From contig JAUXSJ010000135.1 in NCBI GenBank assembly GCA_030679615.1, forward strand, positions 1 to 11,518: a stretch of 11,518 nt of DNA, written 5' to 3'. Below the pieces are notes generated by a model. The model ran no database searches. It worked only from the letters and a program-made list of their open reading frames with translations, and was not told the DNA's origin. Source of the stretch: Parachlamydiaceae bacterium (GTDB lineage: Bacteria > Chlamydiota > Chlamydiia > Chlamydiales > Parachlamydiaceae). Both the position numbers and the translations under genes were made by a program. Shown here in pieces: positions 5,954 to 11,518 of the stretch; the stretch's first letter is position 1; the number at the start of each line of letters is the position of its first letter.

Positions 5954-6862
5954 TTATGTCTCAATAATATTCATGTTCCGCAAAATATCTTTTTTATCCT
6001 CGATAATTTTTTTCTCATCAACTTTATAAAAGGACTGTGGGTCTTCTACACTGGTACTCGTACTCATGTTAAGCATAAATTCATTTGAGTAAGCAAACGA
6101 AGGTGTTTTTGGTATATTAATTCTCAATGCGACTATTTCTGCGAAAGCAAATGAATGCAATGGAAATTTTGGATTTAACTTCAGTTCGTTAGATAAGTAA
6201 TCCTTTAGTAGCTTAATTTTTTCACCATTTAAATATGCCTTGGTCAAGTAGCCGTCAGCAATACACAATATAAATACTAGGGATTTTATTTTAATTAGTA
6301 TTGCTTGAGGAAGAGCATAAGTTACTAAGTCGAACTCCTCATTATTTGTTTTAAAAACAAATAAACTAGAGGGCAGTGAAAAGCCATGATTTTTTTCATA
6401 TGATTGTTGTATCAATCTAAAATTATCATTATCAATTATTTCTTTACATACTTCATTCCATTCAGAAGAATCTACTTTTAAATAATCATTATAAAAGAGT
6501 CCGTAATAAATCTTAGAAAGCCAAGTAGTTATGAGTGCGGCATTATCACTAGAGGGTTGATATTGTAGTAAAATAGCATTTTCATCCTGAATCAAGCTTT
6601 CATACAAACTATCAGGAGACTCTAAAAGAGCCAATATTTCGTTTTCGTACCTACTACCAAATTCACTATTACATGTTCCATGTGCTGGCACTTTAATTCT
6701 ACTATACTGAGTTTTTGTCTGTCCATGCAAAATTTTCTCTTTTATTCCCAATTTACCAAGTAAGCTATCTGGGATAATGTGTTCTAATGTTTTTTTTCCA
6801 ATTATTGGCTTTGAACAAAAGAAACAGACCTTCATCTTATTTTCCGTTGGTATTCTACTCAT
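5954..6862 (-). CDS. HNH endonuclease-like protein
   Basis: A 302-residue protein whose first 70 residues carry an HNH_5-like pattern: a CFFC zinc knuckle (C13, C16), then LEHIIPDSLLG with the candidate general-base His28, then HGTCNSEFG with H61, C64 and N65 completing the metal and zinc-binding set. His61 stands where the second zinc knuckle normally has Cys. The remaining 230 residues match nothing I recognise and appear mixed alpha/beta. HNH proteins of this type cut DNA and are common in restriction and phage defence; activity is inferred from the motif. An internal Met10 is an alternative start. It is the last gene of the minus-strand operon, 18 bases after the previous gene. Confidence 0.8.
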   Translation of the reverse strand: MSRIPTENKMKVCFFCSKPIIGKKTLEHIIPDSLLGKLGIKEKILHGQTKTQYSRIKVPAHGTCNSEFGSRYENEILALLESPDSLYESLIQDENAILLQYQPSSDNAALITTWLSKIYYGLFYNDYLKVDSSEWNEVCKEIIDNDNFRLIQQSYEKNHGFSLPSSLFVFKTNNEEFDLVTYALPQAILIKIKSLVFILCIADGYLTKAYLNGEKIKLLKDYLSNELKLNPKFPLHSFAFAEIVALRINIPKTPSFAYSNEFMLNMSTSTSVEDPQSFYKVDEKKIIEDKKDILRNMNIIET

Positions 6863-6880
6863 TTATTACTTTTTTAAATA

Positions 6881-7198
6881 TTAACATTCATCTTCCATAA
6901 AGGAAACCTTAATTCTTATATCAGTATCTGATAAAAAAGAAAGATACTCATACTTCTTACTTCCATCATATAAGCTAAAGCTTACCGCATCAGAATCTAT
7001 TATTACAGTTGTTTGGAAACGTTCTGGCTGCGTTTGCTCAAAATATAGAGTGCAAACACCCGTAACTTTTATTTCAGTTTCTGAGCCTTTAAAATCGGTT
7101 TCGATTTTACCAATGGTCGTATAACCATCCATGAGTTTTGGCAAGGCAATCTTTTCTTCTATACCTGCTTTTAAAATAACAGGTTCTCTATCTATCAT
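6881..7198 (-). CDS. Small beta-rich hypothetical protein (105 aa)
   Basis: A 105-residue protein with a strongly alternating pattern across most of its length (IGKIETDFKGSETEIKVTGVCTLYF, TTVIIDSDAVSFSLY, IRIKVSFMEDEC), pointing to a beta-sandwich or beta-barrel fold. There is no signal peptide or membrane segment. It ends in Cys. The family is not recognised. It lies 67 bases behind the 7266-7814 gene, the widest gap in this operon, so a separate promoter is possible. It sits 18 bases ahead of the HNH gene, so it is more tightly tied to the HNH protein than to the genes upstream. A partner or inhibitor of the nuclease is one possibility, by position only. Confidence 0.65.
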   Translation of the reverse strand: MIDREPVILKAGIEEKIALPKLMDGYTTIGKIETDFKGSETEIKVTGVCTLYFEQTQPERFQTTVIIDSDAVSFSLYDGSKKYEYLSFLSDTDIRIKVSFMEDEC

Positions 7199-7251
7199 GG
7201 ACTTTTAATTGAGGTCAAGGTTAATGAATCTTTGATGAGCAAACAATAGGT

Positions 7252-7265
7252 AATTTGCGCAAATT
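7252..7265. repeat. 14-bp perfect palindrome at gene end
   Basis: AATTTGCGCAAATT lies directly behind the stop codon of the 7266-7814 gene and 54 bp ahead of the next gene. It shares a central TGCGCA with the 20-bp palindrome at 4638-4657. It could be a binding site or a very weak hairpin; no T-run follows on the minus strand. Confidence 0.5.
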
Positions 7266-7814
7266 TTATGCGGCAACTACTTCATTATGAATATCAAGCA
7301 AAGCATAATTGAGATAATCTAATAGCTCAATAATTTCTGTTAGGTTTGGGTAAATGTATTGCACAATCCCAAGATAAAATGTAATAAATCCAGTAAGATG
7401 AATAAGCAAATTCAATTGTTTTTCGTCTGAGCAATCTATTTGGTTGTTTTCAATCTCATCTTCCAGTTCAAGCCATAACCTGTTAATGTAATTGAATTGT
7501 ATATCAAGACCCATCAATACATAACCATTTTCATTGAATCGCTTTACAAAGTCATTTTCTTTATCAAATAATTTAGCAATCCTTGCTTTTCTTAAACAAT
7601 ACGTTATATTTTTTTCATAGTTTGGGATATATGCACTATAGCAATCACTAATATTTCTCGGCAATAATCTTGAATTGTGAAGCATTTGCACAACACTATG
7701 GTAATTATTGTTTTTGTTATCGAAAAGTTTCCACAGCACATTAGGTATTCCATTGAGGAACATACAAAACTTATCAAATTCATTGTGCTCTGAGTTAATA
7801 TCTATAAGGTTCAT
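7266..7814 (-). CDS. Helical hypothetical protein (182 aa)
   Basis: A 182-residue protein predicted mainly alpha-helical, rich in Asn, Leu, Tyr and Ile, with no signal peptide. The run LLIHLTGFITFYLGIVQYIYPNL near residues 136-158 is quite hydrophobic and might be a buried helix or a weak membrane segment. The family is not recognised. Its start overlaps the end of the preceding gene by 20 bases in a different frame, so the two are probably translated together and may form one complex. A 14-bp palindrome follows its stop. Confidence 0.7.
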   Translation of the reverse strand: MNLIDINSEHNEFDKFCMFLNGIPNVLWKLFDNKNNNYHSVVQMLHNSRLLPRNISDCYSAYIPNYEKNITYCLRKARIAKLFDKENDFVKRFNENGYVLMGLDIQFNYINRLWLELEDEIENNQIDCSDEKQLNLLIHLTGFITFYLGIVQYIYPNLTEIIELLDYLNYALLDIHNEVVAA

Positions 7815-8466
7815 TTTTTATCACATTTAGAGTGTTTCTAATTTCTTGTAAGTAGTAAATTCTTGTTTTATTGCATACACCTGCCCTGTGTGAATTTTGC
7901 ATTTCCTTACATAGGCTAGTAATCCGATTGATGTAAATTTTTGGAACAATAATGTCAAGTTGTCTTGCAATAGGAACGATGTTAAGATAATCTCTAAAAT
8001 AATCAGCGTATCTTAGCAATTCATTTTGTAAATGTTCGACACTTCGCTTTTTTTCTAGTTGTTCAAAATAATTTTTTGACCAAGCTAATTCTGCAAGTAT
8101 TTGATAGTAGCATATTCTTGATTTTCCTTCATGTGTCTGATATAGAGTGACTGACATTATTTCTGTGTATTGTGAAACATAGTTTATCAATTTCTTGTTA
8201 CCAAAAGATAATTTGCGGAGTGTATAAACATATTGCCGCAATATACCTGCACAATAATAAAAGTCAATCTCAATTGCCGCTTTTTTTTCTACGTTAATTG
8301 AAAATCCGAATGATTCAACACAGCTTTTGAAATCACCAAGAAATTCATTCGGAATATATCCATGCATTGAATATGAACTATCGAGTTTATTAAGTTCAAC
8401 AAGAAAATTGGTTGATGAGATTACTTCATCCAATTTCGCATAAATATTATTTAGCAATTTTTGCAT
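7795..8466 (-). CDS. Helical hypothetical protein (223 aa)
   Basis: A 223-residue protein, predicted nearly all helical, with many Tyr, Leu, Glu and Arg residues (ILRQYVYTLRKLSFG, CYYQILAELAWSKNYFEQLEKK, ELLRYADYFRDYL). There is no signal peptide and no catalytic motif I recognise; the helical character recalls scaffold or adaptor proteins. It begins four bases behind the stop of the secreted glycan-binding protein gene and overlaps the next gene by 20 bases, so it lies in the middle of the operon. It appears cytoplasmic although its two upstream neighbours are exported, an odd mixture within one operon. Confidence 0.7.
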   Translation of the reverse strand: MQKLLNNIYAKLDEVISSTNFLVELNKLDSSYSMHGYIPNEFLGDFKSCVESFGFSINVEKKAAIEIDFYYCAGILRQYVYTLRKLSFGNKKLINYVSQYTEIMSVTLYQTHEGKSRICYYQILAELAWSKNYFEQLEKKRSVEHLQNELLRYADYFRDYLNIVPIARQLDIIVPKIYINRITSLCKEMQNSHRAGVCNKTRIYYLQEIRNTLNVIKNEPYRY

Positions 8467-8470
8467 TTAC

Positions 8471-9088
8471 TTATTGTTTTTTATATTCATACTCTCCAAT
8501 TAATTCTGTGATGACTACATCCTTGAATTTGAGCCCAGGGTAAATGTCCACAATCTCAAATTTTAATTTATCACCAGCCTTCAAAGATTTTATTGCTGAT
8601 TTTAAATCAAATATTTGAAAGGTTCTTATGTCTAACAATTGAACAGTGCAAACTGGAAACCCATTATGGTAGACTTTAAAAGATTTAACCCGGGAGTTAT
8701 TCTTAAATGCTGCATCATTTTTAAAATGACCGTTCATTATAAAGAATTGCCCATTGAATCCATCTTTATTATCACTACCGAATTCTGTTTCTGAGGAAAT
8801 TATAAGTTCTATAAATTCACCTACACCATCATTTGCATTTCCTTCACTCCAAACAGTTCGTAAGTCAACATCGTTTATGTTCTTTATGTCATAATTAACT
8901 TTTCCTTCTGATTTTAGGTTTGATGAGGAACTAAAATTTCCTACTGGTATTTTTCCACTACACCAAGTACATTCCATGTCGGATACCAAAGAGGGATAAT
9001 CTTTGATGCCTGCATTAATGGCTTTGATATTTTGTTGCGAAAATGAAATCGCAGGGACAATGATTAATATTTGAATTAGCTTTTTCAT
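8471..9088 (-). CDS. Secreted protein with NADase-type glycan-binding domain
   Basis: Read from ATG at 9088, the 205-residue protein has a clean signal peptide (MKKLIQILIIVPAISFS, cleavage near residue 17). A longer frame to 9166 would bury this signal behind 26 residues overlapping the lipoprotein gene, so 9088 is preferred. A CTWC pair sits at 40-43. From about residue 65 the protein follows the discoidin-like NADase-type glycan-binding (NADase translocation) pattern: NDVDLRTVWSEG, GVGEFIEL, FFIMNGHFKN, NNSRVKSFKVY, then IVDIYPGLKFKDVVITEL. That domain is named after the translocation domain of streptococcal NAD glycohydrolase and binds sugars or surfaces. No NADase catalytic domain is present. 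The start lies one base behind the lipoprotein gene's stop, so translation is probably coupled. It likely acts in the periplasm or outside. Confidence 0.8.
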   Translation of the reverse strand: MKKLIQILIIVPAISFSQQNIKAINAGIKDYPSLVSDMECTWCSGKIPVGNFSSSSNLKSEGKVNYDIKNINDVDLRTVWSEGNANDGVGEFIELIISSETEFGSDNKDGFNGQFFIMNGHFKNDAAFKNNSRVKSFKVYHNGFPVCTVQLLDIRTFQIFDLKSAIKSLKAGDKLKFEIVDIYPGLKFKDVVITELIGEYEYKKQ

Positions 9089-9089
9089 A

Positions 9090-9533
9090 CTATTTATTGT
9101 TAGCTTTTTGAGTACTATCATATACTTGCAAATCTCTTTCAGCTCGTTTTGCATCTGCCGAGGCATTATCTTCTAATTCCTTAACTGCTTTTTTATTTTG
9201 CTCTTCAACAGCCAGTCTTTGCAATTCAACCACACCTATGGCCGATGAATCAGCTTTACGAGCAATTGCGAATATTTGCATAGCAAAATCCTTATCATCT
9301 TTACAGGCTGGTGGGATTTCTTTCAATAATAAAATTTCTTTCCATAAGTTCTCATACTGGCTGATTAGCTTCAAATCATTTGGAGCCTCTCTGAGTTTAT
9401 ACGATAGGTCTACATAATCTTTACATAGACCCTCTAATTTTGCAATATGGGCACTGCAATCTTCATTTTGACACGATGCCATTGCTACCACAAAAACACA
9501 TAGCAGCACAGCTTTTTTAATTGTTTTTTTCAT
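9090..9533 (-). CDS. Lipoprotein, first gene of the glycan-binding/HNH operon
   Basis: A 147-residue protein with a basic start (MKKTIKK), a hydrophobic core (AVLLCVFVVAMAS) and a lipidation Cys at residue 21, as in Bacteroidota lipoproteins. The following QNED is acidic and vaguely like the surface-export signal used in this phylum, so an outer-membrane location is possible. The mature part is helical and charged, ending in a long Glu/Lys/Ala-rich helix that may form a coiled coil (VELQRLAVEEQNKKAVKELEDNASADAKRAERDL). Four further Cys residues could form disulphides. It is the first gene of the operon running to 5954, with an A-rich sequence ahead of its ATG. Its specific family is not recognised. 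Confidence 0.8.
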   Translation of the reverse strand: MKKTIKKAVLLCVFVVAMASCQNEDCSAHIAKLEGLCKDYVDLSYKLREAPNDLKLISQYENLWKEILLLKEIPPACKDDKDFAMQIFAIARKADSSAIGVVELQRLAVEEQNKKAVKELEDNASADAKRAERDLQVYDSTQKANNK

Positions 9534-9635
9534 TTTAACGGTTTTTAATTTTAAGTAAATTTTTAAAGTACACCTGCTTTAAATCCCTTAATATCATGAG
9601 TCTTAAGCGTTTATAGCGAATTACGAAATTATAAA

Positions 9636-9657
9636 AATGTAACGGATACGTTACATT
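9636..9657. promoter_or_regulatory. Inverted repeat, candidate XRE operator
   Basis: Arms AATGTAACG and CGTTACATT are exact reverse complements around a 4-base GATA spacer. The site lies in the 155-bp region between the divergent lipoprotein operon and the XRE gene, 31 bp ahead of the regulator's ATG. A TATTTTTG match to the Bacteroidota -7 promoter box lies beside it on the minus strand (9665-9672), without a clear -33 partner. Size and position suit an operator for the adjacent XRE protein controlling both directions. Confidence 0.6.
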
Positions 9658-9688
9658 AAAAATTCAAAAATATTGCAACCTTTTGGTA

Positions 9689-9940
9689 ATGAATGAGAAA
9701 GAAATTAAGCGGAGGGATAATATCAAAAGAAATTTTGGTAAGCATGTTGCATTGCTTCGTATAAAGTATAAACTCACAGCCGAAGAACTTGCTGATAAAA
9801 CAGAAATGGAGCGTTCTGCAATTAGTAGGATAGAGGCGGGGGGAATTAATCCTTCGTTATTTATTATAACAAAACTTGCTGATGCCTTTGGAATTTCAGT
9901 TAGTGAACTAATGAAAGGATTTAATCATAAAGGAAAATAA
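9689..9940 (+). CDS. XRE-family transcriptional regulator
   Basis: An 83-residue DNA-binding protein consisting almost entirely of a helix-turn-helix domain. The helix-turn-helix lies at about residues 29-51 (LTAEELADKTEMERSAISRIEAG), followed by the typical NPSLFIITKLADAFGISVSEL helices. ATG at 9689 is preferred; a TTG six bases upstream would add only two residues. The short basic N-terminus (KEIKRRDNIKRNFG) is usual for Cro/CI-like proteins from Bacteroidota. It is divergent from the lipoprotein operon and convergent with the HEPN genes, whose first stop is only four bases away. The inverted repeat upstream suggests it controls its own gene and probably the lipoprotein operon. Whether it also affects the HEPN genes cannot be seen. 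Confidence 0.9.
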   Translation: MNEKEIKRRDNIKRNFGKHVALLRIKYKLTAEELADKTEMERSAISRIEAGGINPSLFIITKLADAFGISVSELMKGFNHKGK

Positions 9941-9944
9941 ATAA

Positions 9945-11141
9945 TCAACTGAATTTTAAATCAGTCATTACATTTTGTAGTTCATCAAATTTTTGCATAT
10001 TCTTATAAGGTTCTTGTGTTAAAAATGCCAGGATTATAAGTTTAATAATTTGCAACGCAATTTGCAAACTATCCATCGACACTTCTTTTGATGCTCCATG
10101 TGCAATTGCTGACCTTATACTATATAAATCTTTAAAGTATTTTGCAATTTCTTTTCTTTTTTCTTTTTCATCATTAATTATAAATGCTGACCATTCACTA
10201 AGCTGGCTAACAATAGAAGGTGATACGAATTCTCTTTTATCAGGCTGTAACATTGCTTCAATTGCAAAAATAAATTGGACTAAAGATTTTGATTTATCAA
10301 TTTCTTGAACCGCTTTGCCTACCCATTCAATCGCAATAAATATTCTTTTTTCAATATCATTTCTATCTTTAGTTATTAGACCCCATACTTTGTCATAACC
10401 TTGGTCTGCACGTTTAAAGAAAGTGTCTTCTAAATTTACATAAGTAATCAAATTTTTATTATGCATGTGAATACCCATCGCTTTGGTATTACCAATTATT
10501 CTGTTTATACTTATTCTTTCATTATAACTTAAAATACTAATTCTTAATTTATGATTTAAATCGGAAATTACGTAACTAAAAACATTTTCAAACGACTCAC
10601 ACAATTTATCGGCTAACTCAATCGCTTTAGACTGTTCTCTTGCTTTTACCTTAATACCTATTAATAATTTTGGTTGCCAATCACCAAAAAATACATCCTT
10701 CATAGAATTTAAATCAGGATATTTTAGAATTAAGGTATCATAAGACTTCTCATAATTGTATACTGTAAAATCTCCAAATTCTAAGTCCGGGCAATTCATA
10801 ACTGCACCAAACAATTCGTAAAGTATTTCACTTTCTACATTCGGTATTTGTAATAGTGTTTGATTAAACGTTGTTACATCTGTTTGTGAACAAATTTTAT
10901 TTTCCTTTTTAAACGTTGTGACTATGTGAATTAGCTCTCTTTCATACCTTTCTAAGGTAATGGTTGATTCTATTTCGTGATTTGATGCATAAAGTTTATC
11001 AAGAGTATTGTAATAAATTTTCTGGCCTTCAATTCCAACAAACTTGATTTCTCCAAACCCTTTAAATTGTTCGTGTGCTGCCACATCATATTTGGCCGTT
11101 GTAATTAATAAGTTAATTAATGGAGCTATATTATTTGACAT
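9945..11141 (-). CDS. ApeA-like HEPN-domain protein
   Basis: A 398-residue soluble protein. The N-terminal two thirds are mixed alpha/beta and unrecognised. The C-terminal part is helical and carries LYSIRSAIAHGA, in which Arg343 and His348 form an RX4H pair followed by Gly, as in ApeA-like HEPN domains (LYxxRSxxxHG). HEPN proteins with this pair are often RNases in toxin-antitoxin and phage-defence systems; here activity is inferred. The helices before the motif (FIFAIEAMLQPD, VSQLSEWSAFII, EIAKYFKDLY) also fit that family. It begins 10 bases after the stop of another HEPN-like gene on the same strand and ends next to a convergent XRE regulator. No nucleotidyltransferase-like antitoxin partner is seen in the window. 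Confidence 0.8.
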   Translation of the reverse strand: MSNNIAPLINLLITTAKYDVAAHEQFKGFGEIKFVGIEGQKIYYNTLDKLYASNHEIESTITLERYERELIHIVTTFKKENKICSQTDVTTFNQTLLQIPNVESEILYELFGAVMNCPDLEFGDFTVYNYEKSYDTLILKYPDLNSMKDVFFGDWQPKLLIGIKVKAREQSKAIELADKLCESFENVFSYVISDLNHKLRISILSYNERISINRIIGNTKAMGIHMHNKNLITYVNLEDTFFKRADQGYDKVWGLITKDRNDIEKRIFIAIEWVGKAVQEIDKSKSLVQFIFAIEAMLQPDKREFVSPSIVSQLSEWSAFIINDEKEKRKEIAKYFKDLYSIRSAIAHGASKEVSMDSLQIALQIIKLIILAFLTQEPYKNMQKFDELQNVMTDLKFS

Positions 11142-11151
11142 ATATTTTTAA

Positions 11152-11518
11152 TTATAATTTACTAAGAAATTCATCAACCGATTCAAGTAAAAGAATTTTT
11201 GTTGGATGGGCTAGACTATGGTGGCACATAATGTCAATTAGTTCAAAAGTTTCTATTTGAAAGCCTCTTACTTTTTCTAAATCTAATTCTTTTCGTACAG
11301 CATGATGAACCATTTGACTTCTTAAAGCGTACATGCTCATTAGATTTGATTTAAAAATTTTAACATCTTCACCTTTTATACCAAGCAATTGTGTTCCATA
11401 AAGAACTAAAGAATCTTGAATATTTACACTATCATTTTTTAATAATAAAGATTCCCAAATGGTAAATAAATCAACTATTCTCCTATGGATGTCTTTATTT
11501 GAAATAGCTTCAGAAAAT
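11152..11518 (-). CDS. Second HEPN-like protein, C-terminal part (cut by window edge)
   Basis: The frame is open from the right edge to a TAA at 11152, giving at least 121 residues; the true start lies outside the window. A TTG near 11388 could open a 78-residue frame, but reading continues upstream without a stop, so a longer protein is more likely. The visible part is helical and contains MYALRSQMVHHA, an RX4H pair (Arg and His in codons starting 11322 and 11307), preceded by LLGIKGEDVKIFKSNL much as in ApeA-like HEPN domains. His replaces the usual Gly after the motif. It lies 10 bases upstream of the other HEPN gene, so the two are probably co-transcribed. Function beyond a likely RNase-type domain is unknown. 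Confidence 0.7.
   Translation of the reverse strand, partial: FSEAISNKDIHRRIVDLFTIWESLLLKNDSVNIQDSLVLYGTQLLGIKGEDVKIFKSNLMSMYALRSQMVHHAVRKELDLEKVRGFQIETFELIDIMCHHSLAHPTKILLLESVDEFLSKL

Noticed and set aside
5940..5960. Integron attC-like site (AACAACGTTATGT)
   Set aside because: Only one short partial match to core-site sequences is present. There is no paired second arm, no repeat at other gene borders and no integrase gene.
8471..9088. NAD-degrading enzyme
   Set aside because: The similarity is to the glycan-binding translocation domain only. The protein is 205 residues and has no room for, or motifs of, a catalytic NADase domain.
9089..9166. N-terminal extension of the glycan-binding protein
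   Set aside because: It would place 26 residues before a clear signal peptide and overlap the lipoprotein gene. The ATG at 9088, one base behind the lipoprotein stop, is the natural start.

Overview
The window looks like an accessory island in a Bacteroidota chromosome, probably Sphingobacteriia or Cytophagia-like. The evidence is the low GC, A-rich sequence ahead of start codons instead of clear Shine-Dalgarno sites, a lipoprotein with a short relaxed lipobox, and the protein families present. No species is claimed. The left edge (1-354, minus) is the N-terminus of an ABC exporter at about 40% GC. Most of the rest is visibly more AT-rich, near 30% in the stretches I counted, and is filled with small or unrecognised genes, so an island boundary probably lies between about 355 and 1000.

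Layout. A small acidic hypothetical gene (571-939, minus) has a terminator-like hairpin behind it. Then comes about 1.16 kb without a convincing gene (940-2100), holding two families of degenerate repeats and several hairpins. Two very small plus-strand genes (2101-2286 and 2304-2477) run into a tight five-gene minus-strand operon (4586 to 2481): a four-helix membrane protein, a small hypothetical, a zinc-ribbon DUF4145 protein, and two more hypotheticals. The 262-bp gap that follows contains a perfect 20-bp palindrome. A plus-strand gene for a two-helix membrane protein (4849-5925) comes next.

A second minus-strand operon (9533 to 5954) encodes, in order of transcription: a lipoprotein; a secreted protein with an NADase-type glycan-binding (discoidin-like) domain; two overlapping helical hypotheticals; a small beta-rich hypothetical; and an HNH-nuclease-like protein. 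A divergent XRE-family regulator (9689-9940) shares the 155-bp upstream region, which holds a 9-4-9 inverted repeat that is a good operator candidate. The right end (9945-11518, minus) carries two adjacent genes, each with an RX4H HEPN ribonuclease-type motif. The first resembles ApeA-like HEPN proteins; the second is cut by the window edge.

Interpretation. HEPN proteins, a DUF4145 protein, an HNH protein and an XRE regulator packed beside one core gene resemble a defence or conflict island. No gene here identifies a named, characterised system. The best candidates for an undescribed system are the lipoprotein/glycan-binding/HNH operon with its XRE regulator, the five-gene DUF4145 operon, and the tandem HEPN pair. 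These functional links are inferred from family membership and gene order only.
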